Assembly (NCBI GenBank): GCA_947259975.1
Contig: CAMYOD010000003.1
Location: 1-64,000 of the forward strand
From: an uncultured Gammaproteobacteria bacterium
GTDB lineage: Bacteria > Pseudomonadota > Gammaproteobacteria > HyVt-429
Reading direction: 5' to 3'
DNA length: 64,000 nucleotides
This document shows positions 44,620 through 53,752 of this stretch, in pieces. Made by a program: the position numbers and the translations under genes. Under the pieces are notes generated by a model that made no database searches, was not told where the DNA came from, and saw nothing but the letters and a program-made list of their open reading frames with translations. How positions within the stretch are numbered: the stretch's first letter is position 1; each line of letters opens with the position of its first letter.

Positions 44620-45549
44620 ATGGGCCCCGAGACCCTGGACCGCAACTACAGTCAGAACATCCTACTGCGCATGCTGGTGCTGGGCCTGGTGGCCGGCGGC
44701 CTGGTGTGGTGGCAGCTGGATTTTCTACGCGAACTCTATTTCCACTACCAGCTGCCCACCGTGGGTTGGTTGGTCAACGGCGCCATTCTGGTGTTGTTCG
44801 TAATCGGCCTGGCGCGGGTGGTGCAGGTGCTGCTGCGCACTGCGCGCGAAGAGGCGGCCCTGGCCCGCTTCGTCAACAACCTGCGCCGCTCCGACAGCGA
44901 ACCGGACATGGGCCTCGACCCGAAGAGCCTGATCGCGAGGCGCTACACGGAACTGGAACGGGCGCGACAAAAGGGCTACACCGTGGACCACCATGCGCTG
45001 GCCGCGACCTTGGTAGCGGAACTCAGCACTCAGACCAGCCTGCCCCGCTTTGTGCACAACGTGCTCATTCTCACCGGCGTGTTCGGCACCATCGTCTCCC
45101 TGTCTATCGCCCTGGTCGGCGCCTCCGACATCATGGACAGCGCCGGGGCCACCGGCGGCATCGGCACCGTGATCCAGGGCATGTCCACCGCCTTGTCCAC
45201 CACCATGACCGCAATCGCCAGTTATTTTTTCTTCGGCTACTTCTATCTCAAAGTCATGGACGCCCAGACCCGGCTGGCAGGCCGTATCGAACACATCACC
45301 GCCACCCGGCTCATGCCGCGACTCACCCCAAGCGCGGACTCCATCGCCGGACGCTTCGCCAACATGATGCACAATACGGAAAAGTTGGTGCGCCAGTTGC
45401 GCGACAGCGGCGAACGACTGGCGGCGGGCAACCAGGACATGGGGACGTCATTGGCCGCCTACCGGCAGGAGTTCGCGCAACTGAACACCGGGCTGACCGA
45501 TATCCAGGAGCTGCTTAAGCGCGGCTTCCGTCTGCCGAGCGATCGGTAA
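44620..45549 (+). CDS. MotA/TolQ/ExbB-like proton-channel subunit
   Basis: A 309-residue inner-membrane protein with four helices: LLRMLVLGLVAGGLVWWQLD (14-35), WLVNGAILVLFVIGLARVV (47-67), then, after a charged cytoplasmic loop, FVHNVLILTGVFGTIVSLSI (146-166) and STALSTTMTAIASYFFFGYF (188-208). The last pair carries the TGxxGTxxxL and ALxTT signatures of TolQ, ExbB and MotA. A long helical cytoplasmic tail follows. GGAG precedes the ATG. Its stop overlaps the ATG of the MotB-like gene by 1 bp. It is probably the stator-like ring of a proton-driven machine of unknown use. Confidence 0.87.
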   Translation: MGPETLDRNYSQNILLRMLVLGLVAGGLVWWQLDFLRELYFHYQLPTVGWLVNGAILVLFVIGLARVVQVLLRTAREEAALARFVNNLRRSDSEPDMGLDPKSLIARRYTELERARQKGYTVDHHALAATLVAELSTQTSLPRFVHNVLILTGVFGTIVSLSIALVGASDIMDSAGATGGIGTVIQGMSTALSTTMTAIASYFFFGYFYLKVMDAQTRLAGRIEHITATRLMPRLTPSADSIAGRFANMMHNTEKLVRQLRDSGERLAAGNQDMGTSLAAYRQEFAQLNTGLTDIQELLKRGFRLPSDR

Positions 45550-46394
45550 TGGCCGGCTTCGTCGACCTAAGGCTTAACCACCGCGCCGGCGCCAGCGAGG
45601 AAGGCTTCTGGCCGTCGTTCACCGACATCATGACGGTGATCGTACTCATCTTTCTACTCACCATCGTCGGCATCCTGCTGCGCAACTTCGAACTGGTGCG
45701 GGAACTGCAGGCCATCATGGCAGCGGAACGGGAAGCGGCGGCCATCGTCCGTTCCACGGTCGAGGAAAAGACGGCCATCGCCGGGCGGTTGGATGAAAGC
45801 GAAAACGAAGTGGCGCGCCTGCGCCTGCAACTCATGCAGGTACAGGAGGCGAATCAGGCCAACCTGGAATCGCGCCGGCGGGCGGAAACCGAGGTGAGTA
45901 CGTTGCAGGACCGCAATCGCCAGCTACAGCAACAACAGGCCGGGTTGACCGAGGACCTGGCGGCGAGCCGCACGCGCTTATCCGAACTCAAAACGGAATT
46001 GACGACGCGGCGCCAGCAGAGCGACAGCCTGAAGTCGAAGCTGGACACGACCGCGCGGCAACTTATGGCCGCACAGGGCGAGTACACCGAGCTAAAGGAC
46101 AAGTACGACAAGCTGATCAAACCGGCGCGCAGCCCCAAAGGTCGCCAGCTGGTGGAAGTACGCTACCGCCGCAGTGCCGGCGCCTTGCTCACTGACCTCA
46201 AGCTGCCTGGGTCGACGGAATTCGAGCGGGTCGATCAGGCGCGCCTGCACAGCCTGCTGACCGCGCTTAAGGACAAGCACCCGAGCGGCGTGTATGTGAA
46301 GATCCTGATCCCGGAAGACAGCGGCCTCTCATATAAGGAGGCGTGGGACTTTACCAGCGCCCTGCTGCAGCGTTACGACTATTACTACCAATAG
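45549..46394 (+). CDS. MotB-like membrane protein with long coiled coil, no OmpA domain
   Basis: A 281-residue partner of the preceding channel protein. A single N-terminal helix (WPSFTDIMTVIVLIFLLTIV) carries the proton-accepting Asp at D26, aligned with D32 of MotB. Residues about 50-195 are a heptad-rich coiled coil (RAETEVSTLQDRNRQLQQQQ, and similar). The last 85 residues form a small domain (RQLVEVRYRRSAGALLTDLK, SGVYVKILIPEDSGLSYKEA) with no peptidoglycan-binding OmpA signature. TAATG overlap with the upstream gene. It resembles ZorB or PomB only in the helix. Confidence 0.83.
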   Translation: MAGFVDLRLNHRAGASEEGFWPSFTDIMTVIVLIFLLTIVGILLRNFELVRELQAIMAAEREAAAIVRSTVEEKTAIAGRLDESENEVARLRLQLMQVQEANQANLESRRRAETEVSTLQDRNRQLQQQQAGLTEDLAASRTRLSELKTELTTRRQQSDSLKSKLDTTARQLMAAQGEYTELKDKYDKLIKPARSPKGRQLVEVRYRRSAGALLTDLKLPGSTEFERVDQARLHSLLTALKDKHPSGVYVKILIPEDSGLSYKEAWDFTSALLQRYDYYYQ

Positions 46395-46460
46395 AGCAAA
46401 AGGTTCTATTCGAGCATAGTCTTCTCGCGTACCGGCGCACTTATCTTCCGACCCGTATCG

Positions 46461-48152
46461 TCAAGGCTCTTCCTGCATGATGATATAGCCGCAGGGGCAC
46501 TCGTTGGCGCACAGGCCACAGCCCTTACAAAAGTCGTAGTCGAAGACGTAGTGGGAACCGTCGCGGGCGACTTCCTTGGTCTTCAGTACCGCACTGTCGG
46601 GACACAAGGTCCAGCAGTTGTCGCAGGCAAGACAATTGCCGCATGAAAAACAGCGCTGTGCCTCGTGCGCGATTTCTCCGCTGTTGAGACCAAGCTCGAT
46701 CTCTTCTTCACCCTTTCGCTCTACTACGGGCAGCAGGCGCGGCTGCGCTGCCGGCGCATGCTCGTAGTAGTTGATGTTGAGCTGCGCAAAGTCTATCCCC
46801 GGTGCGGCCGACGGTTCCGGTTGCGCTTTATCCTGTATGTAGCGCGCGATGGCCTCTGCCGCACGCCGGCCATCGCCGATGGCACTGGCCACGGTACCTC
46901 GCTTGGACGCACACGCGTCGCCGCCGGCAAACACGCCGCGCCGACCCTTCACCTGACCCCAATGGTCCACTTCGAGAAACGGTCGGCCACTCAATAACGT
47001 CTCCAGCCCGGCAGAATTGATGACCTGACCGATCGCCGGAATGACCTGCTCTACATGCAGCACGCTTTCGGTGCCCTCGAAGGCGACACGCTCCAACTCA
47101 CCCTGCGTGTTGCGCATCTTTTTCATATGCAGCATTTCCACGCCGACCACACGTTCACCGCGCAGGATCAGGCGGCGGATGCCCCGGTGCGCATGCACTT
47201 GCACGCCTTCCTCGATGGCCTGCTCGATCTCCCCTGGATTGGCCACCATCGCATCCTCGGGCAGCGTCTCCGGGCCTGGCAGACCGTTATGGGTGATGAG
47301 GTGCACCTCCGGCACACCGGCCCGCAGCAGGACGCGCGCCGTATCGATGGCGGTGTTGCCGCCGCCAACCACCGCGGCGCTGTTACTGATCGGAACGGTG
47401 CCGATGGACATCCATTCCTTGAGAATCCCCAGACCTTCATGCAGATCCTGGGGCACCGCGCCTCCGATACTCCATTCCTTGCTTTCCTGGGTGCCGACGG
47501 CGATATAGACCGCGGCGAATTCATTGCGCAGCTCATGGACGTGGACGTCACGACCCAGTCGACGGTTCGGGCGAAAGTCCATGCCGGTGGCGAGCAGTCG
47601 CTCGACTTCCGCGCGCAATACCTCGGTCGGCAACCGATACCCCGGAATGGCATGTAGAGTGCCGCCGGCTTCCGGCAACGCGGTAAACACAGTCACGTTG
47701 AGGCCGTGACGCATCAAATGGTAGGCCGCGGACAGGCCACTGGGCCCGGCGCCGACCACGGCGACACGGGGTGCACCGGCGTGCGGACGCGTGACCGGAT
47801 AGGGCCAGTCCTGACTGATGGCCTGATCGCCCAGGTAACGCTCGACCGAGTGGATCGACACGGCGGCATCGAATTGACTCCGATTACAGGCACTTTCGCA
47901 AGGATGCGGGCACACCCGGCCGGTGATCGCCGGCAGCGGATTCGCCGCCACCAGCGCTTCCCATGCCGCGTGCATGTGCCCCTCATCGACCTTGGCCAGG
48001 TAGGCCTGTGGATCCTCGCCCGCGGGACAGCCGCTGTGGCACGGCGCGCTGGCGTGCAGATGCAGCGGTCGCTGCACACGCCAGGTACCGGTCTTGAAAC
48101 CCAGGGTGGTTCCCGGTTGGGCAACGCCCCCGCGTGGGTAGTGGATCGTCAT
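46461..48152 (-). CDS. GltD-type flavoprotein fused to 2[4Fe-4S] ferredoxin, oxidoreductase subunit
   Basis: A 563-residue fusion. An N-terminal cluster domain (APCHSGCPAGEDPQAYLAKV, GRVCPHPCESACNR) is followed by FAD (VAVVGAGPSGLSAAYHLMRH) and NAD(P) (AAVVGGGNTAIDTARVLLRA) domains, with GGDACASKRGTVASAIGDGR closing the flavin site. The C-terminus is a ferredoxin domain (QRCFSCGNCLACDNCWTLCP, FDYDFCKGCGLCANECP). It is the last gene of the pyruvate:ferredoxin oxidoreductase operon, so it likely supplies the delta subunit and links the complex to NAD(P)H. ATG 48152 follows the porB stop by 4 bp; the upstream extension to 48311 is rejected. Confidence 0.9.
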   Translation of the reverse strand: MTIHYPRGGVAQPGTTLGFKTGTWRVQRPLHLHASAPCHSGCPAGEDPQAYLAKVDEGHMHAAWEALVAANPLPAITGRVCPHPCESACNRSQFDAAVSIHSVERYLGDQAISQDWPYPVTRPHAGAPRVAVVGAGPSGLSAAYHLMRHGLNVTVFTALPEAGGTLHAIPGYRLPTEVLRAEVERLLATGMDFRPNRRLGRDVHVHELRNEFAAVYIAVGTQESKEWSIGGAVPQDLHEGLGILKEWMSIGTVPISNSAAVVGGGNTAIDTARVLLRAGVPEVHLITHNGLPGPETLPEDAMVANPGEIEQAIEEGVQVHAHRGIRRLILRGERVVGVEMLHMKKMRNTQGELERVAFEGTESVLHVEQVIPAIGQVINSAGLETLLSGRPFLEVDHWGQVKGRRGVFAGGDACASKRGTVASAIGDGRRAAEAIARYIQDKAQPEPSAAPGIDFAQLNINYYEHAPAAQPRLLPVVERKGEEEIELGLNSGEIAHEAQRCFSCGNCLACDNCWTLCPDSAVLKTKEVARDGSHYVFDYDFCKGCGLCANECPCGYIIMQEEP

Positions 48153-48156
48153 GGTG

Positions 48157-49158
48157 TCATGCCCAACGCATGCCGCCGCGGCGGACCGTGTCGGCTCCCT
48201 CGCTGTCCATGCGATCGGCGATCTCACCACGCAGGTTGTAGACCTCGATGTTGTGATCCGCCAATGCCTGAATATGCTCCAGCTCCTCGCGCGCTTTCGG
48301 GTTGTCGGCAAACAAATGCCGAAAACGTCCCTGGGGCCGGAGGTAATCGAGCACGGGGCGGGGTTCGCGTACGGGCATCACGCCAGTGACCTCGCCCCGT
48401 TCGAGTTCGATCACAGGCATCAGGCCGGTCTGGACCGCGAGGCGCGCGACCTCGATACTGATATCTGCTTCGTGCCCCCAACCCAGCGGGCACGGCGAAT
48501 GAATCACCAGAAAGGTAGGCCCTTCGATGTCCATGGCGCGGCGCACCTTCTTGCGAATATCGGAGGGATAGGCCACCGATGCGGTCGCGGCGTACGGAAT
48601 ATGGTGTGCCGCCACAATTGAAATGATGTCTTTCTTGAGATGCCGTTTGCCCATCCGCGCCTTGCCGGGCGGCGAGGTGGTGGTCATGGCGGCGTGGGGC
48701 GTGGAACTCGACCGCTGAATGCCGGTGTTCATATAGGCTTCATTGTCGAAACACACGTACAGCACGTTGTGCCCACGTTCGATCATCCCAGACAACGCCT
48801 GAAAGCCGATGTCGAAGGTGCCGCCGTCACCGGCAAAGGCCAGCACCTTGGTCGACTTGCCCTGCATCTTAAAAGCGGCTTCCATGCCCGCGGCAATGGC
48901 GCCGGTGTTTTCAAACAACGAGTGCATCCAGGGCACGCGCCAGGAGGACTCCGGCCACGGCGTGGTGAAGATTTCCAGGCACCCGGTGGCATTGGCGATA
49001 GCCACATCCGGCCCGGCGGCTTCCGTCACCAAACGTGCGGCAAGCGCCTCGCCGCAGCCGAGACAGGCGCGGTGGCCCGAGGTGATGCCCTGGAAGCGCG
49101 GCTGGTGCTCACGTAGCCGGGCAATATCGATGTCTTTGCTGTCGGTCTTGTCTGTCAT
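48157..49158 (-). CDS. porB: Pyruvate:ferredoxin oxidoreductase beta subunit
   Basis: A 333-residue TPP-binding subunit. HRACLGCGEALAARLVTEAA holds conserved cysteines; the TPP motif is GDGGTFDIGFQALSGMIERG ending in FDNEAYMNTGIQRSS, and PCPLGWGHEADIS completes the fold. With the alpha and gamma subunits it interconverts pyruvate plus CoA and acetyl-CoA plus CO2 using ferredoxin. A single CxxC and another Cys suggest one [4Fe-4S] cluster. It follows porA by 26 bp. Confidence 0.92.
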   Translation of the reverse strand: MTDKTDSKDIDIARLREHQPRFQGITSGHRACLGCGEALAARLVTEAAGPDVAIANATGCLEIFTTPWPESSWRVPWMHSLFENTGAIAAGMEAAFKMQGKSTKVLAFAGDGGTFDIGFQALSGMIERGHNVLYVCFDNEAYMNTGIQRSSSTPHAAMTTTSPPGKARMGKRHLKKDIISIVAAHHIPYAATASVAYPSDIRKKVRRAMDIEGPTFLVIHSPCPLGWGHEADISIEVARLAVQTGLMPVIELERGEVTGVMPVREPRPVLDYLRPQGRFRHLFADNPKAREELEHIQALADHNIEVYNLRGEIADRMDSEGADTVRRGGMRWA

Positions 49159-49184
49159 GATGTTTGTTGCGTCAGAATCAAACC

Positions 49185-50357
49185 TTAGCGATCCGCCGCC
49201 GGTAGCTTTTCCAGCTCGGCGTCCAGAACCGCGAAACGTTCGGGTGTCGGTGCGTCGACCGCCGCCAGGGCGCGCGCGTAAATGTCGAGCGGCACGTCGC
49301 GGCCACCCAGGCCAACGGCGTAACTGTGCACCCGCGGAGCATCGGGCAACTCCGCGAGCGCGGCGCGCATCTCGTTGCCGACGATGCCTCCGCCCCCCGG
49401 GGACAGGGCGCGCTCCAATACGACCAGATCCGTCAGCCCGGCACAGGCCTCCTGGATGGCTGCCACCGGAAACGGGCGAAACGCGCGCAGTTTAATCAAG
49501 CGGACCGGGCCGAGTTCCGGGTGCGCCGCGCGCGCCTCGTACAAGGTGCCGAACACGGAGCCCAGGGTTAGTATCCCGATCTTTGCGTCGGCATCGCCCT
49601 CGGTACGCAGCAGGCCGCAGCAACTGCGTCCGCTGATGGCAGACCAATCCTCATGCGCGCGAATGATCTCGTCCTGCGCGTTCAGCAAGGCCTGATGGTG
49701 CGCGTGTCGCGCTTCCGGGTAATAGTCCGGCGAGACCAGGGTACCGACGGTGATGGGATTGCGAGAATCCAGCGCGCGGCTAAACGTATACGGCGGCAGA
49801 AACTCATCGACCTGTGCCTGTTCGGGGATGTCGATGGGCTCGAGGGTGTGGGTTAGCGTAAAACCGTCCATACATACCATCACCGGCAACTCGGTGCGCT
49901 CGGCAATGCGGTAGGCCTGGATGGTGGTGTCCACCGCCTCCTGGTTATCCGCGCAATAGAGTTGAATCCACCCCGCGTCGCGCACCGCCATGGAATCCTG
50001 CTGGTCATTCCAGATGGACAAGGGTGCGGACAGGGCACGATTGGCGCAGGTCATCACCACCGGAATACGCAGCCCGGCGATGTTGTACAGCACCTCGCTC
50101 ATAAGCAAGATCCCTTGTGAGGCACTGGCGGTGTAGGTACGGGAACCGGCGGCCGCCGCACCCAGCACCACCGAGGCGGCGGAGAATTCGCTTTCCACGC
50201 TGACGAAGTCGCACTCAAACTTGTCGTCGGCGACCAGCTTGGCGATGTTTTCCACGATGTGGGTTTGCGGCGTAATCGGATACGCCGCGATCACCTGCGG
50301 GCGACACAATGCGACAGTCTGCGCGATGGCCTGGGACCCTTCAAGCGCTTGCCGCAT
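49185..50357 (-). CDS. porA: Pyruvate:ferredoxin oxidoreductase alpha subunit
   Basis: A 390-residue subunit with the substrate-binding domains: ALCRPQVIAAYPITPQTHIV, VESEFSAASVVLGAAAAGSR, TYTASASQGILLMSEVLYNI, NDQQDSMAVRDAGWIQLYC. The C-terminal part (VLERALSPGGGGIVGNEMRA) matches domain II. The YPITPQT and ESEFSA motifs distinguish it from 2-oxoglutarate forms only weakly, so the 2-oxoacid specificity is an inference. It overlaps porG by 17 bp. Confidence 0.92.
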   Translation of the reverse strand: MRQALEGSQAIAQTVALCRPQVIAAYPITPQTHIVENIAKLVADDKFECDFVSVESEFSAASVVLGAAAAGSRTYTASASQGILLMSEVLYNIAGLRIPVVMTCANRALSAPLSIWNDQQDSMAVRDAGWIQLYCADNQEAVDTTIQAYRIAERTELPVMVCMDGFTLTHTLEPIDIPEQAQVDEFLPPYTFSRALDSRNPITVGTLVSPDYYPEARHAHHQALLNAQDEIIRAHEDWSAISGRSCCGLLRTEGDADAKIGILTLGSVFGTLYEARAAHPELGPVRLIKLRAFRPFPVAAIQEACAGLTDLVVLERALSPGGGGIVGNEMRAALAELPDAPRVHSYAVGLGGRDVPLDIYARALAAVDAPTPERFAVLDAELEKLPAADR

Positions 50358-50916
50358 GACTCACCTCCCGCCACAAACCCTTGGTGACTTGATCCGCGGC
50401 GTGATAGACCAGGCGCGTGTTGCGCTCCAGTATGTCGCCCTTGAAACGCTCGCGCAGTGCCTTGAGCAGCGCCTCGATAGGCAACAGCTCGGTCAATGCA
50501 AGAAAGGCGGCGAGCAATGCGGTGTTAGGCACCGGGCGACCGAGAAATTCCTTCGCCATCGCGGTGGCTGGCACGGTAATCATGTTTGCCGCCAGCCCAC
50601 CGTTGAGTGACGCGGCCGGCACCGACGCATTCACTAGTATTTTGCCGTCGGGCAACAGGCCGTCGGTCACGCCGGGGACATGCAACAAGGCCTGGTCCTG
50701 AATGATGAGGAAGGCGGGATGCTGCACCTGGTCGCGGCGGTGGAGTGCGCGATCCGCGACGCGGACGAACGCCACCACAGGCGCGCCGCGCCGCTCGGCA
50801 CCGAAGGCGGGGAATGCCTGCCCAAATTGACCTTCATCGATCGCGGCGGTTGCCAATAGATAGGCGGCGACGACGTTACCCTGGCCGCCGCGCCCATGGA
50901 TCCGGACTTCAATCAC
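50341..50916 (-). CDS. porG: Pyruvate:ferredoxin oxidoreductase gamma subunit
   Basis: A 191-residue gamma subunit, first gene of the operon: VRIHGRGGQGNVVAAYLLAT, GQAFPAFGAERRGAPVVAFV, FLIIQDQALLHVPGV, AKEFLGRPVPNTALLAAFLA. The GGQG motif and FGAERRGxPV signature are typical. The arrangement gamma-alpha-beta-flavoprotein/ferredoxin suggests CO2 fixation or pyruvate use with NAD(P)H as possible donor. Confidence 0.92.
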   Translation of the reverse strand: MIEVRIHGRGGQGNVVAAYLLATAAIDEGQFGQAFPAFGAERRGAPVVAFVRVADRALHRRDQVQHPAFLIIQDQALLHVPGVTDGLLPDGKILVNASVPAASLNGGLAANMITVPATAMAKEFLGRPVPNTALLAAFLALTELLPIEALLKALRERFKGDILERNTRLVYHAADQVTKGLWREVSHAASA

Positions 50917-51400
50917 CGGTTGGACCTTCTGTGTCTGGTTGGTAGAGTGCCCGCGTGTGCGCCGGCACCCCGTTGTTCGCTGGCGCGATGATACCCGAAT
51001 TGCCGCGCAAGAACCTGATTAACTGACATGCGCATGCACCTTGGCACAATCACGAAATGTTGTACGGAAACCCCGCTGCAAATCCGGAAAACCGCCGCGC
51101 CACGCCCCTGCCCGCAAGTGGACAGAGCGGATCTGTCGATACGGTCTGTGCCCGCGGCGACCGCGGTACTCGACGTCACCTGCAGACGCAACGACCTTCG
51201 CCGCAAACGGGTGCTGACGCCTTGTTCTGTTAGCAAATGGCGTGCCGCGGCCAACTCACACGAATAATCTATTGATAAATATACGTTTTTCACCGAGCGG
51301 GGGACCTGACGGCCGCGCGCGACGCACCTCTTTGGCGCAGCGAACGTGACGGTGACTAGCCTTGGTGCACACGTCAGGTTGCACATTGATTGTTACGTGA
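50917..51400. other. Long spacer with a GACAGAGCGGATC hairpin
   Basis: No convincing gene. GACAGAGCGGATC (51121-51133) faces GATACGGTCTGTGC (51138-51151), a diverged copy of the hairpin at 53753-53788. AT-rich DNA at 51263-51290 may hold the kefC-type promoter. Confidence 0.45.
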
Positions 51401-53413
51401 TTGTTGCTGACAATCAGTTATGTGGATGCCTCCCCCCTCAGCGACGTACTGATACTCCTGGCCCTTTCCGTGGTGGCGGTGGCCGTCTTTCGGCGCCTGC
51501 AGCTGCCGCCCATCCTCGGTTACCTCGTCGTCGGCCTGGTCGCCGGCCACCATGCCCTCGGTTGGATACCGGAAAGCGACACCATTCACCTGCTGGGCGA
51601 AGTCGGTGTGGTCTTTCTGCTGTTCATGATCGGGCTCGAGATCTCGATCCCTCACCTGCTTGGCATGAAACACGCGGTACTGGGTTTCGGTGGTGCCCAG
51701 GTCGTGCTGTTCACCCTTGCGGCCATGGGCATGGCCATGGTCACCGGCATTCCATGGGAAGGCGCGCTGGTGGTCGGCGGTGCACTGGCCCTGTCGTCTA
51801 CCGCCATCGTGGCCAAGCAGCTAACCGAACAGGTCGAGATGCAGAGCCGCCACGGTAAGTTCGCTCTGGGGATTCTGCTATTCCAGGATCTCGCGGTGGT
51901 ACCGTTTCTGGTGGCCATTCCTATTCTGGGCGGCAACGGCACGGATAACCTCGGCCTGGTGCTCGGCCTCGCGTTACTCAAGGGCGCGGTGACCATCTTG
52001 GTCATGCTGGCGGTGGGCCGCTGGTTGCTGCGCCCGTTGTTCCGTTGGGTGGCCGCGGCGCATTCGGTCGAACTGTTTACCCTGGCCGTCCTGCTGGTCG
52101 CGCTGACCGCGGCCTGGCTCACCCATGCCGTCGGTCTGTCACTGGCGCTGGGCGCATTTATCGCCGGCATGCTCGTCGGGGATACCGAATACCGCCACCA
52201 TGTGGAAACCGAAATACGCCCCTTCCGCGACATCCTCATGGGGCTATTTTTTATCACCGTGGGTACCCAGCTCGACATCATGGCGTTGCCCGCCATTCTG
52301 CATTGGGTTGCGCTTCTGCTGATTGCACTGGTGGTCGGTAAGGGGCTGCTGATCGCCGCGCTGGTACGGCTTGGTGGGTATGAGCCCGGTGTCGCGTTAC
52401 GCACCGGCATCGTGCTGGCCCAAGGCGGGGAATTCGGCTTCGCGTTGCTCGCGCTGGCGCTGAGCAACAATGTGTTGTCCCCCGAACACTCGCAGCCGGT
52501 GCTCGCGGCGGTGGTGTTGTCCATGGCCATCGCCCCGCTATTGATTCGACATAACGGTCCCTTCGCCGCCTGGGCGAGTCGTTCCTACCGCGAACATCAG
52601 GAAGCCGAGGCCCATGATATCGAGGAGGAAGTCGCGCATCTGGACGGTCATGTGCTGATCTGCGGCTTCGGCCGGGCGGGCCAGAACCTGGCGCTGTTTC
52701 TGGACGAGGAAGGCATCGATTATCTCGCCCTCGACATGGACGCCACCTTGATCAGCGAAGCCTGGGAGGCTGGCCAGCGGGTATTTTTCGCCAATGCCGC
52801 GCACCCGGAAATTCTCCAGGCTGCCGGCCTGGACCGCGCACGCGCTCTGGTGATTGCCTTCGACGACCTGCATGCGGCGGAAAACATTATCCGTGCGGTA
52901 CGCCAACAAAATGCGGACATTCCGATCATTGTCCGCGCCCACGACGACACCCACCTCGAAGAACTGGAAGCCGCCGGTGCCACCGACGTGGTGCCGGAGT
53001 CCGTGGAAGCCAGTTTGATGCTGGCGACCCACTTGCTCAATCAACTGGGCGTGGACCGGGATGAAATCAAACGCGTGATCGAACAGGCGCGCACCGATCA
53101 CTATGGGCGGGTGCGGCGTTATTTTCACGGCCACGACGAAGTCGAGGGACTGGAGCAGGCCGAGGACCACTTCCGCCTGCATACCGTGGTGCTGACACCG
53201 GAGGACCGGGCGGTCGGCCGGCGTATCCGCGATCTCGGTTTGGACGATCTCAACGTCTCCATCGTCACCATTAGGCGTGCCGGCATTTGCGGCGAACAAC
53301 CCGACCCGGCCATGTCGTTGCGCAACGGCGACGCCCTCATCCTGCAGGGCGATGCCGAACACCTGGCGGCGGCGGAGCTGCGTCTACTCAAAGGCGAAGC
53401 GGCCCCGGCTTAA
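51401..53413 (+). CDS. KefC/KefB-type antiporter with TrkA-N and TrkA-C domains
   Basis: A 670-residue CPA2 antiporter. Twelve or so helices (LPPILGYLVVGLVAGHHALG, GVVFLLFMIGLEIS, GGALALSSTAIVAKQLTE, FQDLAVVPFLVAIPILG, LGAFIAGMLVGDTEY) are followed by a cytoplasmic RCK domain (GHVLICGFGRAGQNLALFLD near 415) and a TrkA-C domain (about 585-660). It probably exchanges K+ for H+ under nucleotide or thiol control. The start is uncertain: TTG 51401 or GTG 51422, neither with a clear ribosome site. Confidence 0.9.
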   Translation: MLLTISYVDASPLSDVLILLALSVVAVAVFRRLQLPPILGYLVVGLVAGHHALGWIPESDTIHLLGEVGVVFLLFMIGLEISIPHLLGMKHAVLGFGGAQVVLFTLAAMGMAMVTGIPWEGALVVGGALALSSTAIVAKQLTEQVEMQSRHGKFALGILLFQDLAVVPFLVAIPILGGNGTDNLGLVLGLALLKGAVTILVMLAVGRWLLRPLFRWVAAAHSVELFTLAVLLVALTAAWLTHAVGLSLALGAFIAGMLVGDTEYRHHVETEIRPFRDILMGLFFITVGTQLDIMALPAILHWVALLLIALVVGKGLLIAALVRLGGYEPGVALRTGIVLAQGGEFGFALLALALSNNVLSPEHSQPVLAAVVLSMAIAPLLIRHNGPFAAWASRSYREHQEAEAHDIEEEVAHLDGHVLICGFGRAGQNLALFLDEEGIDYLALDMDATLISEAWEAGQRVFFANAAHPEILQAAGLDRARALVIAFDDLHAAENIIRAVRQQNADIPIIVRAHDDTHLEELEAAGATDVVPESVEASLMLATHLLNQLGVDRDEIKRVIEQARTDHYGRVRRYFHGHDEVEGLEQAEDHFRLHTVVLTPEDRAVGRRIRDLGLDDLNVSIVTIRRAGICGEQPDPAMSLRNGDALILQGDAEHLAAAELRLLKGEAAPA

Positions 53414-53453
53414 CAGACCCGGCCAAGCGAGGCAGCCCCGGCTTAAGAAAAAT

Positions 53454-53528
53454 GGGGTCGGAGTCGATTTTCCATCCTCCGTCCTCGAGAAAGACCAAGA
53501 CCTATCTGGAAAACTCGACCCTGACCCC
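53454..53528. repeat. Imperfect inverted repeat GGGGTCGGAGTCGATTTTCC
   Basis: The left arm (53454-53473) and right arm (53508-53528, GGAAAACTCGACCCTGACCCC with one extra base) pair over about 20 bp. GGGGTC/GACCCC words also occur at 41948-41953. Such sequences resemble REP units linked to RAYT transposases, but no transposase is present. It directly abuts the OmpW remnant. Confidence 0.55.
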
Positions 53529-53532
53529 TTTT

Positions 53533-53670
53533 TTTGTGAATTGGTTCGATATCGAAACCGACGCCACCGGCTTCGTTCCGGGCGAGGGTAACCTGAGAGT
53601 CAACGACATCAAGGTCGATCCGTTGGTGTTCGGTGTCGGCTTCGGCAAGGTGTTTGCGACTAATCCGTAA
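53533..53670 (+). pseudogene. C-terminal remnant of an OmpW-like outer-membrane protein
   Basis: The frame reads FVNWFDIETDATGFVPGEGN, then VNDIKVDPLVFGVGFGKVF and a stop. This matches the last two strands of OmpW-type barrels (IDTxAxx...VDVDPWVFxVGxGYRF) except that the terminal aromatic is followed by ATNP. No start, signal or upstream barrel is present; the preceding 80 bp are a repeat. A deleted gene replaced by the repeat is the simplest reading. Confidence 0.6.
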
Positions 53671-53752
53671 TCGCCTCGGGGGGGCAGACGTAATTTCTGT
53701 CCCAGGAAGTATCCCTGGGGGACAGAATTAATTCTGCCCCCAGAATGAGCAA

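Noticed and set aside
44620..46394. Reading the MotAB-like pair as a Zorya defence system or a flagellar stator.
   Set aside because: No ZorC, ZorD or ZorE gene is adjacent, the MotB-like protein lacks the OmpA domain, and no flagellar genes are nearby.
50913..51386. Possible 157-codon minus-strand gene in the porG-kefC spacer.
   Set aside because: It crosses a repeat hairpin, has no ribosome site and no protein-like pattern.
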